A stretch of DNA of 64,000 bases from positions 310,001-374,000 of the forward strand of contig JAKNDB010000079.1 of assembly GCA_024305405.1 (NCBI GenBank), written 5' to 3'. Position numbers and translations under genes: made by a program. The notes under the pieces were generated by a model. It was not told where the DNA came from. It saw only the letters and a list, made by a program, of their open reading frames with translations, and made no database searches. Source of the stretch: Dirofilaria immitis. Its lineage: Eukaryota; Nematoda; Chromadorea; Rhabditida; Onchocercidae. Position 1 is the stretch's first letter. Each line of letters begins with the position of its first letter. Positions 12,170-25,410 of the stretch are shown here, piece by piece.

Positions 12170-13260
12170 TAAGGTTCGAAAAGAGTATACTGTTCAAATA
12201 CGAAGATAATCAAATCGTCCTTATTATCTGTTGACTTATACGATGACCTAGATTGCTAATATTCGGGAGCGGAGTATGTCATTTGAAACTATTAATTTAA
12301 ATAATATTTATTAATTTTATCGTGAAAAATAAAATTATGAATATTACAGTAATGTTAATTTTGCGTTTTTATTACAAAAATTAATGTTAATTAATAATAA
12401 AATAAAAAGCCTATCAAACTGATACTTTCGTTTTTTCCTTTTCAGTAATAATTCAAAACGACTCCGATGTTGAATTGATCACGCGAAACTTTATAAATGC
12501 ACTGGATAGTCAAATTTGCATGGTGTCTAGAAACATCAGAGTATGACGATTTATTAATTACATTAGTACCTTAAAGAAAAATATGAAATCTTGAAGAAAA
12601 GATGACAATTGCTCCTTTGAATTTTCGACATTAAATTTTATACATAATCTAAGAAATTATGGCATTTCCAAAAGATTTTATTAATAATTTATTATGAAGG
12701 ACAAATTATCTATACCGCAATAAGATTATGATATTTGGCGGAAATGATGTTGAAGCATCTACACTTGTAGTGAAGACTAATACGAAGCGGAGTTACGAGA
12801 ACAATTTCAAAGATGGAATGTAAGTGTGATTTTTAATTATTTGAATATCAAACAGATTGTGTAAAAATTTATGTTGAGCTAAGGGACAAAGATATCAATC
12901 AGTAGTTGCGTATTGCTTAATTCAGGCAGAAATACTGCTTTTTATAGATTGAAACAATCTCTAACTGGGATAACTATCAAAAATGGCATTTCATTTTCCA
13001 ATGAACGATTCTGACGAACCAAATAACAGTGAAAGTTTATTCAAATAAGCTAATCCAATGAAATTTACATTTATTACATCAAATAAGAAACTAATCGATC
13101 TGATAGTTTACTCACTGAATTATGCAGCAAGAATGCCGTTTCAGATGGAATGAAATATGCGCCATTTAAAATTCTTTGGAAATTTAGCGATAATAATGGT
13201 TCCCTGTTTATTCGTCCTTCTCTACCATTAAATAACTAATCATCATTTTCAAATCAAGAA
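12170..13260 (+). other. Unidentified exon-like blocks, probably a damaged gene
   Basis: Several blocks with good splice borders and open frames follow one another. Near 12176: FEKSILFKYEDNQIVLII. 12445-12540, between TTTTCAG and GTATGA: IIQNDSDVELITRNFINALD and then SQICMVSRNIR. 12723-12809, ending at GTAAGT: IMIFGGNDVEASTLVVKTN and then TKRSYENNFKDG. About 12926-13008: NTAFYRLKQSLTGITIKNG. 13110-13239: a 43-codon open stretch with APFKILWKFSDNNGSLFI. Joins between blocks carry stops or shifts. The first block faintly recalls the glycosyltransferase part of lysyl hydroxylases, but that is not strong enough to name it. Confidence 0.35.
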
Positions 13261-15252
13261 TTTGATGTTCAAAAGTTATGCATTTGTATTTCCCAGGTTT
13301 TTCCTTTCAACATCGAGTGAACATTCAAAATACAATGAATACGCGCATAACTTGAAGATTTCTGCTTAATGTTTATCCAATGATGCAAACTAATATCATA
13401 GAATATGGAATAATTATCTCTATAAATATCACAAACTACCAGAAAAAGTCAACTTTTCCAGTTAAATTACATATTGCGATGTGTTTTTTATTGACGAGAT
13501 TTCTTCAAAAAATATTTTACTGGCAATTGTTGTAATCAATCACATTTTATGTTTTCCTTCACATAATGACTTCATATATCTACAGCATCATTTACTATTC
13601 AAATGTATTTCTGCATTTCAAAATGAGTATCTATTCTTCAGTTAATGCTTAAACTACTAAATTGACGGATTCGATTATTGAAAAGATCGAAGTGATTTAT
13701 GAATTTTAAAGTATCTGTAATCAAAGTAGTCTTATATTTTGAAATGTATGTTATAGAAATTTGTTTGCATTAATTATTCTCAGTGAAATGCTACAATATT
13801 CTTTATTCAATAACTCGATTCACAATTCTAAAGAATACTGTAATGATTAATGCCAAACAACACTCCTGTACTCTCCGTTTCATCTTTGATAAAGGGAATG
13901 GATGATCGCCAATTAACTAACTACTGTCTTTATTTATTACATGTTAAATGATTTATCACAGTTTTAATCATTGTATTGTATGTCTATATAATTCTTTGTT
14001 TCAATTAGTTTTTTCTATCAAATGAATACATGACATGATCCTTTGTTTATGTAATGATTTTGAATCTTCTTTGTTCATCTATTCAATTATCTGCTACATC
14101 GAATGCTTACCAGGCACCCAACCATCATTTGTTTCCGTTGGTAAAATAAATGATCGGTTAATCAAATTCAATAATGTTTTCAGCATACATGAGTCATCAA
14201 TAAAACATTCCACTGTTTAGTGATCAAAATTACGGGAAAAATAATAGAAAAAATACAAAAATTTTAATTTTTATTCGTATCTTTAATGGATAAACATTAT
14301 ATGTATACAAACTAAAAAATTATATCATCTGAAAAGTGAAGAGAATATAGAATTCAAATCTGATTTACCGAAGGATACAGAAACCCTGAACAGTACTATC
14401 ATCTTAAAGGTTATTTGATCATTAGCTTCTTTTGCTAATCGATTTTGCCAATCCTGGATCTAACACCAATTTCTTATCAATTCTCAGCCAAATTCAGAAA
14501 CGATTGCATATTGTATTACTGTTAATTATCTGAGAAGAACAAATTCCTATAATTATTACTGTCTGTGAAACAAATTAAATCTTCGCACTATTTCTTAATT
14601 AATGATATGTAAAATTATTAATATACATTTTCGTGTACACGAATCAAACAATCACATATTTTACAGCATTCAGCTAATGTTAAATCATTTCTTTATACTG
14701 AGTGATAGTGAAGCATTGATATATAGTAAACAAAACAATTAAGAGGTTTTTTTTTGTTTTTTAAAAAAGAAAGCCGATGATGATTTATCTGACGGATGCA
14801 TCCTTTCCCTTCGTTGTTTTGAGTTCGTTATCAACGGCAGGTGGAGATGAAACTGAATTTGCTATAAATTTTCGTTTTTTTTTTTTTTTAAACAATGCAC
14901 ATTTAAAGCTATAATAATTTTTTGAGCAATAACTCAAAATCATTCTTATTCGTTTTTTTGAATGCCCTGTTTACTTCTCTTTAATCCAATTTGAGGTAAC
15001 GTAATTGCTGTTATGATATAAATCATTTAGAAATTGTTTTTAGGAAGATAAATTATTTTATCTTTTGCGAAATAAGCAATACCTTTGATTAGTACTAATA
15101 AAAAAGGGAACCAAACTTTTGATATCATAATAAAGTAGTTTTTACACGTTTGATTAATTTTTGGATATTTGAATATTTCCTAACATAAGCAACAATGCTC
15201 GATTTTAGAATTTACCTCCATTTAAAAAGGGCAAAGTAAAAAGACGACATAC
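13261..15252. other. No gene recognised
   Basis: AT-rich sequence with stops in all frames. A 61-codon plus frame at 14035-14220 shows no family features. The 3' end of the decarboxylase mRNA probably lies in the upper part. Confidence 0.45.
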
Positions 15253-18200
15253 GGTGAATGCTTCGAGCTGTTTGTGAAATAAGTTCATAAGCAACTTGAA
15301 TGTATTCACCAATGGGTGGTATGTTCCGCGCTAACACAAAAACGAATCACAAAATGTCCATTCAACGATGCTGATACCATGTGAATACGGCCTGAGGAAT
15401 TTAATCTGCAAATATTGAGCCATTAGAGAGACATATCAAAATGGAACAGTGTTGGACTTTTAAATACAAATCTTCTGGAAAATATTTGCGGCAATAATTA
15501 TCAAATAAAATGGGTAGTTGATCTATTCAAATCAGATTTTGAGTTTCTTTCTAAAAAAGATTTTAGAATCCAACATTTCTATTCACTTTTTATAAGAGAT
15601 TAAAACTGCACTGAAATTTACAAACTTGGAAAGAAGTGCTTGATTCATCTCTTCGGAAACAATCATACGAAAATAAACAAGCCCAAGAATTACATCACCA
15701 ACAATTTCAAAAATATTATCTGTTCGTATGAAGTTTTCAAATAATTTCGCCAAACGACATTGCTTCAAAGATAATGATATGAAAGAATCACTGTTAAGAT
15801 TAAATTTGAATGCCAAATTTAACATGTTGGAATTCATAAATAGGCAAGATCACATATTCAAAGCTTCAACCCAAAATCCCAACTAGAGTGGCTAAAAAAA
15901 TATTTAGCACCATATATTTAAATTTAATTAATGATGCATCTTTTCATAGTCTTTCTATGATTATATTAAATTTTTTTCTACTCCATTGCCTTTCGGCCTC
16001 AAATGATAAAACATCAAAGGATCAGGATGTTTCTTAAAATGCAATAGTATTACGTCAGATCATTTCAACTATGCCATTTCAACTTGTTAACTATTTGAAT
16101 AGCAAATAATTCTGAAGTTCCTAATGTGGAAAAAGTATCAAACCTTGCGGATATGATTTTGCAGCTCTTAGACACCATAAGTTCATATTACAAACCACAG
16201 TTTTAACGAACGAAAACGACGACTGAGTGGTATACCCCAGTGACGATAGTCTATTGCCTTCTCTAAATATTACTTATGAACAATATGACAAAGGAATATG
16301 AAAAGTGATAAGATATTGAAGAAAACAGAACTGAAAACTTAACACTTCTATTAACGGTAATATTAAAACTTTTTAAGAAATGATAAGTTGATGAGAAAAG
16401 ATTTCCATAAAATCAATTTTTAAAGATACTGATATTTCAAAATTTCTCAAGAAAGATCAGAACCTGTCCAATTGTGTCGCAAATATAGCGGATCAACTGT
16501 TAGAGCTTGCATTAGTTTGTAGCGGTCTTTTACCCTAAAAATAATGTAAATATTAAAAAAAAATATTACAGAAAAGATAATCCTTTTTATATAATTGGCT
16601 CATAAAATCAAAACGATACTTTTTAAATTCTCAATGAATTATAACTCTCATCTCAAATTTTTATGAATACTAATATTTTATAATGAAAATTTGTCTAATA
16701 CAATAAATTAATAATACAACAAATTACCACAGTGTAGAACAATCAAAATTGATGAGCATAAATTTATTAGGATTAGTATTGAAACTCATTGCATATTCAA
16801 TTCCTTCCATTAGTGGTCGAAATTCTGGGCAAATCATCGCATTGCCACCATACGCTCCATCTACATGTAACCATAAATCATTTTTTTGACAAATAGGTCC
16901 AATTTCTGAGAAGACATCAAAGGAGCAACATGATGTGGTGCCAAGGATAGTGAAAACAAAAATGGTATTAAGTCAAGACTACGATATTGCTGAAATGATC
17001 AGGATTATCGCACTAACACAAATTCGACGCGGTTAATCTAACAATTCAAAAAATTGAACAAATCTTGAAGTTTAAATTTCGATTTACCTAAATCAAGAAT
17101 CACACTTGTAAATTAAGGAGTACAAAATGTGCAAATACTTGCATAGAGTAACAACATAGCAATTTTTAAGGGTAGTTTTTTAAGAGCAGCACCTCTATTG
17201 CTAAACGCAGGGTTTCACCACGTAAACGAAATTTTGCATTCACCACGTAAACGTTTCAAAGTTTCACCACGTAAACGAAATTTTGCAAAAAAACAAAGTT
17301 TTTAATTTAACCATTCCGATCATGCAAGCCTTCTCGACTGATGAATGAGCCTGTAAATCATTTCATTGAATTGCAAAAATCTTCTTCAAAATATTTTCTA
17401 AATTATTATATTAAGCATCAATTTTTACCCAACTATTTATTTATTCTCATTATTACAAACTCAATTAAAATGACTAACTGAAATGTTTTATTTCCTAAAA
17501 GGGAATGCATTCAATTACCTCTTTAGAGCAATATGCAACTAATTTTGATAGCAATAATCCTTCTTCGACAAGTGGAAAATGTTGTCTAAGCTCTTTGAGC
17601 ACTTGAAATCGTGCTGCTAATAACGAAATAAAATTACAATCACTTGCAGAACCCTGAACCACAATAAATTGATTTAAGAAAGTTGGCTTGAAAATAGCAA
17701 TTTTAAAATTTGAAAATTAAAAATCGGTTAAATTATTGTCTAAAATATGTGTCTGAGCTGTAATATAAATCACTTTTTACTTTTATACACAAAAATCATT
17801 TTATTTAGACTGATACAGTGATATTCTTCAGGATATGATTACTTGGATGACACCGCCACCTTTTCCATTTTCGGTGAATGGTAAAAAGCATCTGGAAGAC
17901 CGATCATTCGACCAAGCCAATGCAGCATCATTATTTCTAATTTAGTCATCGCAGGGCATGCGGCCTGGAAAAATTAATTGCACAACAACCGATTTTTGCC
18001 TTTGTTTTATAACAATATTAAACTATGCAGAAATAATACTGACCCAGGAAAAGCCAACTGCACCAATAGCATCTGAAATCATATCGGCCAAAATATTCGG
18101 AAAAGCATTTCCAGTCGGGAAGTAAGCATGAAATTGAGGATGTATCCAATGGGCAATCTTAAAATAATGTGGAGATTTATTTCTTGAGATTTGTTCTATT

Positions 18201-18651
18201 TAACTTTACGTGCATAAATTTTAATCTATAACTTATAAAAAAGAATATAAATTTATTATCTATAAACATTTCTGATTTTTTTTTCAAATTAATCTGTTTC
18301 AAGTTTAATATAATTCATTTTTGTCATACTTAAGAAGTATCTTATTTATCATCGTCACACGCACAGTCTCATCATTTTTTAAATAACAACTGTTTTTATA
18401 TTTAATTTCAGAATACCTTAAAATATCATAAGCAATATTATTTTAGCTTTACCCCGGGCATAATATAATTGTCGAAATCATTTATAACATCTTCGAATGA
18501 TTCTGCATGTTGAAGTGCCATATCAGGTACTAGATCTCGTAGATATCCGGGCTCGATAGCTGGTATTACGCGTCTTTTGTATATTTTCATTATAATCCGC
18601 AATATAATCTACTATTTCTTTCCCACATTTCCGGAATTCGGTACTACTCAT
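15253..18651 (-). CDS. PLP-dependent aromatic L-amino acid decarboxylase, damaged or badly assembled
   Basis: A group II PLP decarboxylase, the family that makes dopamine, serotonin, tyramine or histamine. Exons on minus: 18651-18453 ([25 protein letters not shown]), 18157-18044 ([28 protein letters not shown]), 17964-17843, 17653-17519 ([15 protein letters not shown]), 17350-17193 ([16 protein letters not shown]), 16989-16728 ([28 protein letters not shown]), 16534-16464 ([18 protein letters not shown]), about 15790-15619 ([22 protein letters not shown]) and 15405-15253 ([16 protein letters not shown]). The PLP-binding lysine is the K of NPNKF. Frame corrections are needed at 18584-18587, 17883-17887 and 16958-16962. 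A 49-bp internal duplication disrupts exon 17350-17193, and the exon expected between 16464 and 15790 (GIPLGRRFRxLKLWFV region) was not found. It may be a pseudogene. I cannot assign it to one paralogue. Confidence 0.85.
17212..17287. repeat. 49-bp tandem duplication inside a decarboxylase exon
   Basis: A 27-base segment starting GTTTCACCACGTAAACGAAA occurs at 17212-17238 and 17261-17287, with a partial third copy of CACCACGTAAACG between them. The spacing of 49 is not a multiple of three, so it shifts the frame within the exon encoding RLRGETLR. Confidence 0.9.
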
Positions 18652-19050
18652 ACCTCCAATTTCTATAATGAAGTTAGGAAATATTCATATAAAGTCATTT
18701 ACATCATCTACTGATAAAAATTTTAAAGAATAACATGTTAATAAACAATTAGATACTTACTTTTTGATGGGTACATTTCAGTCTTTATTTGTGAGTAATG
18801 AATACATTATTTTCACTAGTTTCTGAAATAATTAGCTAAATAAAGGAACAATAATTTCTAGAATAAAAAGTCGATTAGCTGAGTATAAGAATAAGTAAAT
18901 TTATGTAGGCTCTTTCAATTCATAAAATCCATCAGTCCTTTCAGCTTAATAGAATATGTCAAGAAAAGATTTTCTTATGAAGAAGTGGAAATTATCAACA
19001 CAATCTATGATAATGATAAAAGAAAATATGTGTCGATAAAATCATGAATA

Positions 19051-19579
19051 GAACAAAGAAATCAGAGAAGCCAATGATTCCTTTGTGTTGGATTTCACAT
19101 GAATGGGTATAGTATATATTTTATATGTGTATTTACTGTATAATGATGTAAGCTAAAATTCTTTGCCTTTGTTTATGAGCTGTATTTCCCACAAGCTAAC
19201 AAAGGCCCTATTTCTCATATTCACGTACCAGTATTCACCACTTGCAAAAAGGAGAATCAAAAATATCAAATCATTGCGAACAAGTACTTCGATGAGGTCA
19301 GTCAGATCCACCACCAATCGGGCATCCTTTTTATTCTCCTTTTTTCTTGAGTTTATCGTCATTGAACTTACTGATATTATTGGGATTGTATGATTGATTA
19401 TAATCTTTGCGTTCGTTGATATATGGTGAAACTTGTGGTATTAAGGTTTAATTATCCAAGTTCGATATTGGTGTCTTTGGATTTTGTCTTTGTCAACGTT
19501 TGGAGTTTAATTGGAAATAAAGAATTTGCAACTTTGTGTACTTTTTTGCAACGCAAAAGAGAAAGAATTTTTCACTACA
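19051..19579 (+). repeat. 5' LTR of element 1
   Basis: It aligns along its length with 24838-25393. Shared landmarks include ATCAGAGAAG near the start, TTTTTTCTTGAGTTTATCGT, GATTGATTATAATCTTTGC, GGTGTCTTTGGATTTTGTCT and TTCACTACA at the end. The copies differ by many substitutions and small indels. Directly after it, TAATGCCACGAATCAAGG stands where element 2 has TGGTGCCACGAGCTGG, the probable primer binding site. Confidence 0.85.
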
Positions 19580-19654
19580 TAATGCCACGAATCAAGGAAT
19601 TTAACTGGAGGAAATCGAAATTTTGCGGTGACTCAGTTTGAAAATTCTAAAACT

Positions 19655-20600
19655 GAAAAGAATGTCTCGATCCCTGCGTTAGTTAGCAGTATCCATAAAA
19701 GGACGTTTGCAGAGATTATTTAAAGAAGTACCAGAAACTTTAACGTCCTCTGATACCCTGTCTACTGATGAAAAAGGGCTTATTACGAGAAGCTTCTCTA
19801 CCGACTGCAATACACAAATCGGTCCATTACTTCTGCTATGAATAAACTGGAGGGATAAATCAGAAGTGGTAGGAATTAATTGAGTAACTGCCTAATAATA
19901 AGCAGAAAAAGAAAGAGCAAATATATGCTCAAATTATATCTGATGAACAAAGTTTCATTAATGTGATGGAAAAGGTAGATATGTATCAGTAATGTTGGAG
20001 ATGCTCTGCTGCGTCTTGACAAAAAGAAAACTCGGGCTTTACTGCACCAACTTCACTCTCAACATCAAATGAAGTTCGCTACATAAACTACTTAAATTGG
20101 AATTGCAAAAATTCTCTGACGAACTTCTAGAATGGTCTGCTTTCTATACAAATTTTCCAAGTTGCTGTGGGTAATCAAAACATCTACAAAATTGTCTCAT
20201 CTCATTGGATATTTAATTGGAAAAGCTATGGCAGCTATTTCTGGATACGCTATTACCCCTAAAAATTATCTAGTGATGAATGAATGTACTCAAACAAAAG
20301 TATGGGAACCAAAGACCTATCCACCACTGTACGATGAATTAAAGAGACTTCCAACAGCCGAAAAGAACAAGGATCTCACATCAACTGTGAAAAATTTGAA
20401 AAGAATATTACGCAACTGGAAACACTGGAGAAATTTTGGAGATCTAGAAATTGAAATAGAAATTGGAGTCGAAACTGCCAAGATGGGTTTCGCAGGAAAT
20501 CTATTAAATCTAAGAAAAAGAAGATTCATGATCTGTAACAAAATTGAGGAAGCAATTAGAAACAATAATAAGACGAAATGAAACTGTGAATCAAATACAA
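19655..20600 (+). pseudogene. Gag remnant of BEL/Pao element 1
   Basis: A 149-codon open stretch at 20132-20581 contains LIGYLIGKAMAAISGYAITP and YPPLYDELKRLPTAEKNKD. These match the order of the element 2 Gag (CLRGKALKGYDIAPENH, LYNELHAVKKHDRKWK), which has the look of the DUF1759-type BEL Gag. Stops upstream and frameshifts show decay. Confidence 0.7.
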
Positions 20601-20781
20601 CAAGAGATGAGAAGATCGAGTGAGACACAAGAAAAGAATCAAATCAAGTAAGGAAGTTAAGTCGGAAATATCATATGCAAACTCAGATGTATTTGCCGCT
20701 AGGAAAAGCTCTGTTAAGAAACCTTTGCGTCTTCTGTTCGAAAAAACATGATTAGAATGATGAATGCAGTAAATATAGGAC

Positions 20782-20844
20782 ATTCGATCAAGATTTATCG
20801 GAATTCGATCAAGATTTATCGGAATTCGATCAAGATTTATCGGA
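20782..20844. repeat. Three tandem copies of a 21-bp unit
   Basis: ATTCGATCAAGATTTATCGG plus A is repeated three times without change inside the decayed gag-pol region. The perfect copies within old, diverged sequence point to a recent local expansion. Confidence 0.9.
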
Positions 20845-21419
20845 ACTGTATCTGTGTTTCCGATATTTGAGAAAACAACAAAAAAAAAAAACAGTGAAAA
20901 ATGCAACTACAAAAATATCCTTTCATTTTATGAGTCAGCATAATTCTACACTGTGCAAAAATCTCAAAGAATTGCAAATGACAATATGGGACAAAAGGAA
21001 AAGAAGACCGTAAATGAGAAAATGAAAAATGAATCTGCAGCAACTACGTTGCATTAATAAATGAAAATGATAGTAAAAAAATGGTTTTTTTGTTATGTAA
21101 AGATGTAACAATTATCAATCCAAAGAATAGTAAGCAAGCAATCGTGACAGTTTTTTGGATGCAGAATCACAATTATCTTTCATCATCAACAAAGTTCATA
21201 AGTAATTGAGGCTGAATGGAGAGCAAAACGAAATGATTGAGAATATGCATGTAACAATAATGCCTCTAATTGAAGCAAATAGCTGCTTTGATATTGCTCA
21301 GGTTTGGAAATTAGAATTACTAGGAATAAATGAGTCACCAGATGAAGACAATGATATGCAAAGAAGGAGAAAGATATAGCGTAAAATGGCCATGGAAGAG
21401 TCCCCAAATTGTACTGTCA

Positions 21420-22900
21420 TCTAACTTCGTACTTTGTTTAGGAAGGTTCTAACCAACAAGTAAGGAGTTACGAGCTCAACCTAAACTACTAAAAAAATAT
21501 AGCAATGAAATAAAAGACTAATTGCAACATGAAATCATCGAAAGAATAGAAAATGATAAGCCTGAATGGCTAGCTAATACATTATATTCCTCATAAAGCG
21601 ATATTCACTCCACAAAAGCAATCTACTAAAGTACGAATGGTCTTCGATATTTCGACGAAAACATCGACCAAAAAGAGCTACAATGATCTTTTATATAAGG
21701 GATCGGTGATGCTAGGTAACTTGTGCGGTATCCTATTGCGATTTCGCTTAATGAATTTAGAATTTTATTGTGTGTTACATCGAAAAGCTTTCCACACCAA
21801 ATAACATTAATGAAATAGATCGCAATATCACTCGCAATATCACTCATTGAAAAGCTTTCCAGACCAAATAACATTAAATGAGATAGATCTCAATATCACT
21901 CGTTTTCTGTGGCTTAAGGTCATAATGCTCCTGGGAAAAAAAAGAATCTAATCATTTTTAGATTCCAAAGAATGCCATTCGGTGTTATATCATCATCACC
22001 ATTTCTACTTGCAGCACTACTCAAGCATCATCTGAGAACAACATAAAAGAAATTATTTGTAGAGAATGTTATAATAGTAGTAGAAAATGAAGCTGAAGCA
22101 ATAAGCGTGTTTAAAGAAGTGAAAGAAATTTTCAAAAGGGCAGTCAGTCATGATGAATTCATATCCAATTCAAAAGAATTCAACGAATCTCTTTCAGCTG
22201 CTGATAGACAAAAGAGAAAACTAACACAGGTGTTAGGAATCCATTGGAACACCAAACAGACAAAATCAGCATTAAAATACCAAACCTGTCAGGAAGCCAT
22301 AAAACGATCAATGTTATCACAAGGAATTGCTTCCATCTTTGGCCCATTGGGACTTATCGCACGAGTCGCTCTACCAGTCAAAAATTATACTTCAAAATCT
22401 TTTGGTGACAAAATTGTTAATGATTGGCATTCCGTATTTATTTAATTACCGAGAAAGATTCCAAAAAAGAAGCAAGAGTGCATCAAATCTATGTGTTTTC
22501 GAATGCTTTCCAACACAGTTTATGCCGATTTAAAATCCGAAGATGAAGGAAAATTCAGTCTTCGTTGATATTTTCAAAAGCCCGATTATGTCCAGTCAAA
22601 AGAATAACGGCTCCAGAATGTGAAGTAAGAGCAATTAATTTCGTAATAAATCTGCTGGAAACGCAAAATGTTAAGAAATTTCTTTGGAGTGATTCAATGT
22701 GTGTCCTGAAATGGATACAAAGTGAAACAAAATAACAAGATTTTTATTCAAAATCGTCTAGATGAAATTAAGAAAACTAAAATAAATTTCAAATATGTGC
22801 CTACAACTGACAATTCTGCAGACGTGGCCAGCAAAGGAACAAAATCAACGAACAAAAAAATAATTCTTTGTGTGGAATGGACCTAGCCGTTATCTAAATC
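21420..22900 (+). pseudogene. Reverse transcriptase and RNase H-region remnant of element 1
   Basis: RT landmarks: IFTPQKQSTKVRMVFDIS (family FTPxK.TTKxRxVFDAS) at about 21610, then VMLGNLCGILLRFRLM at about 21708. A 68-bp tandem copy follows at 21780-21905 around EKAF..TRFLWLK. An open stretch at 22107-22445 (FKEVKEIFKRAVSHDEFISN, VLGIHWNTKQTKSALKY, IFGPLGLIARVALPVK) is the BEL region after the RT. Near 22640-22730, FLWSDSMCVLKWIQSE matches the RNase H-like part. The frame is broken between blocks. Confidence 0.82.
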
Positions 22901-23329
22901 GAAAACTACTCGACCAGCAATATCAATCCCCGATGAAAAGGATGGAAATAATGAAGGAAATAAAAAGAAAATCAAAGCATCCCAGTATTAAAACATAATG
23001 AAAGAAAACAAAAAAAAGGAAATCCTTTGGATATTAATCGATTTAGTACCTGGGATAAATTATTCCGTTTAACTATTCGAGTATTCAAATTTATTAAATG
23101 TATCTGCCACAAACAGACATCAATTATCAAAAATATCTCTAAAAACCCATCTATTAGCGTTGAAGACTCCATAACTTCTTCTATCAAAGAATCTCAGAAG
23201 GATGAAATTACAAAAGGAAAAATGGCAACTAAGAACCGATAATGACGGATTGCTCAGTGGACGTATAATAGAATCTGAATTGGATTAAAAACGATCTATC
23301 CAATTTGTCGCCCAAAAGGGTTCAGGATA

Positions 23330-24180
23330 ACATCAGTGATCAACATGAATGTACATGAAAAAATGCTCCATAAAAGAATAAATCAAGCACTAGCTGAATT
23401 ATGACAAAATTTCTGGAGAGAAAAGGAAGGAGTACGATGAAAGATACCATCAAGAGAACAAGAGAAATTGCATGTTTTATAAATAATGGAACAGTAAACC
23501 AGCCGAACTATTTTCCATATCCAAAAGAATGTGTACAGCGTTTAAGAGCATTTTGCGAATATTAGATTGGATTATTTTGGCCCAATGTTAACATTAAAGG
23601 ACAATTATCAACTACCAAAAGTTGGATAGCATTATGTTGAGTACATCTTGAAGTAGTTATTGGACGTCGTGGAACACCAGAAACAATAATGAGTGACAAT
23701 GCACCTAACTTTAAAGCAATGAACGAGATCTATAATGTAAAGGGATATAATCTCAATGAAGATCGTTTAGTACTTCATTACTGCAACTGCAATAGGAATA
23801 AAATTAAATGGAGGCATATTACTCCTCACATGCCATGGCAAGAAGGAATATATGAATGATTAATTCAGTGTTTAAAAAAGCTGTGATTAGATGTTTTTTA
23901 AACGAAATGAAACTAATTACGATCATCGTAGAAATTGAAACAATCTTGAATTTTCGACCGCTAACACAAATGACGAAAGATTCGATAAAAGTCCTACGTC
24001 CTATTGATTTCATAAATCCCTTAGCTAAACTTGGAAGTCCATTCATAGAAAAGGAATCGGATGGTGAAGATTATGGCACAAGTGAAAGTTCGACGCAGGA
24101 AAAAATAAAAAAGCAGTTTCGGAAAACAAATCATGTTTAGATCGATTCTGGATGAAATTATCTCTTTAGTTTAAGAGAAC
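23330..24180 (+). pseudogene. Integrase remnant of element 1
   Basis: VVIGRRGTPETIMSDNAPNF at about 23653-23712 is the D-x-N core of a retroviral-type integrase. Near 23870-24135, AVIRCFLNEM, EIETILNFRPLTQM and LRPIDFINP are the E-containing and following segments typical of BEL/Pao elements. Stops and shifts separate the blocks. Confidence 0.82.
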
Positions 24181-24837
24181 GATGGCAAGTGCAACCAGCG
24201 AGGGCGAAGTTTAACTGAAAGAAAACCTGAAATAAATGAAATTGTAATCGTAATGGAGGAATAACAACCAAAAGGTACCTTGGGAAGCTAGGGATCATTA
24301 AAGAGTGAAACGAGATAACGAAGGAGCAATTCGAAGCGCAATAATACGACTCTAAACAATCACAAATTAATCAAGCTTATAAATTTATTGATCTCTCTGG
24401 AAATTAGGAATCAAAACGATGATAAAAGAAATATGGATCAAGCAGAACATGAAACTAAAAAGAATGTAAGTAAAAGAAAGGAATTAATAAGACATTCGCC
24501 GATAACGACTAAAAGCAAAACAACGGAAATGATCAATGCTTCATTAATACTAAAAGCAATCAAGATATGATTCTTTATCCTAAGCTTAATGTAACTGGTA
24601 TTTTCCAGATTAGTTATGGTAGAAAATACAACAAAAAGTCAACAGCTCAATGAAAGTTTAACATATTCTTAGTCACATGAAAAATTATGCCTGAAAGACG
24701 AAAGGAATGGAACAAATCAAGTAAATTTTTTCAAATTAGCCAATTCAAATCGCTTTTTCGGCATCGAAAGTGTTGCGAATAAATTGCAAAAGGTTTCCGG
24801 AATAAAAGAAAATATGATCATCATTGAAATCGCGAAA

Positions 24838-25410
24838 AGAACACGAAAATCAGAGAAGTCGGTGATCCCTTTGTGTTTGTTGGATCTCATATGAAATGAT
24901 GTATGTTATATGTGCGCATTTACTGTAAAATGCAGATGTATGCTAAAAATTGTTTCACCTTTTTCTATGAGCTATACAAGCTAACTTGGCCTAACAAAAG
25001 TCCTATTCCTCATATTCAGAACTGCACCAGGATTCACCACCTGCAAAGAAGAGGGTCCAAAATACCAAAACGTTGAGAGCAAGTACTTCGACGAGGTTGG
25101 TCGGATCTACAACAAATCAGGCGTCCTTTTCTATTTTCCTTTTTTTCTTGAGTTTATCGTCATTAAACTTACTGATATTATTGAAATTATATAATTGATT
25201 ATAATCTTTGCATTCGTTGATGCATGGTGAAACTTATAGTATTAATGTTTAATTATCCAAATTTGAATTACCTAAGTTCGAGATTGGTGTCTTTGGATTT
25301 TGTCTTTGTCAACATTTGGAGTTTAATTGGAAATAAAAATTTGCGACTTTGTATACCTTGTTGCAACGGAAAAGAGGAAGTCTCTTCACTACAATAAATT
25401 CTTCACTACA
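24838..25410 (+). repeat. 3' LTR of element 1
   Basis: The second copy of the LTR at 19051-19579. It ends in a short local duplication of TTCACTACAATAAATT at about 25385-25418. Divergence between the LTRs indicates an old insertion. Confidence 0.83.

Larger units (their letters stand above)
19051..25410 (+). mobile_element. Decayed BEL/Pao LTR retrotransposon (element 1)
   Basis: About 6.4 kb with two diverged LTRs, a gag-like region, then reverse transcriptase, RNase H-region and integrase remains in BEL/Pao order and style. All frames carry many stops and shifts, so it cannot be autonomous. It lies between the decarboxylase gene and element 2, a shorter relative. Boundaries are approximate; I could not identify a target-site duplication. 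Confidence 0.88.

Noticed and set aside
14035..14220. 61-codon plus-strand frame
   Set aside because: No family motif, no convincing splice borders, and a length expected by chance.
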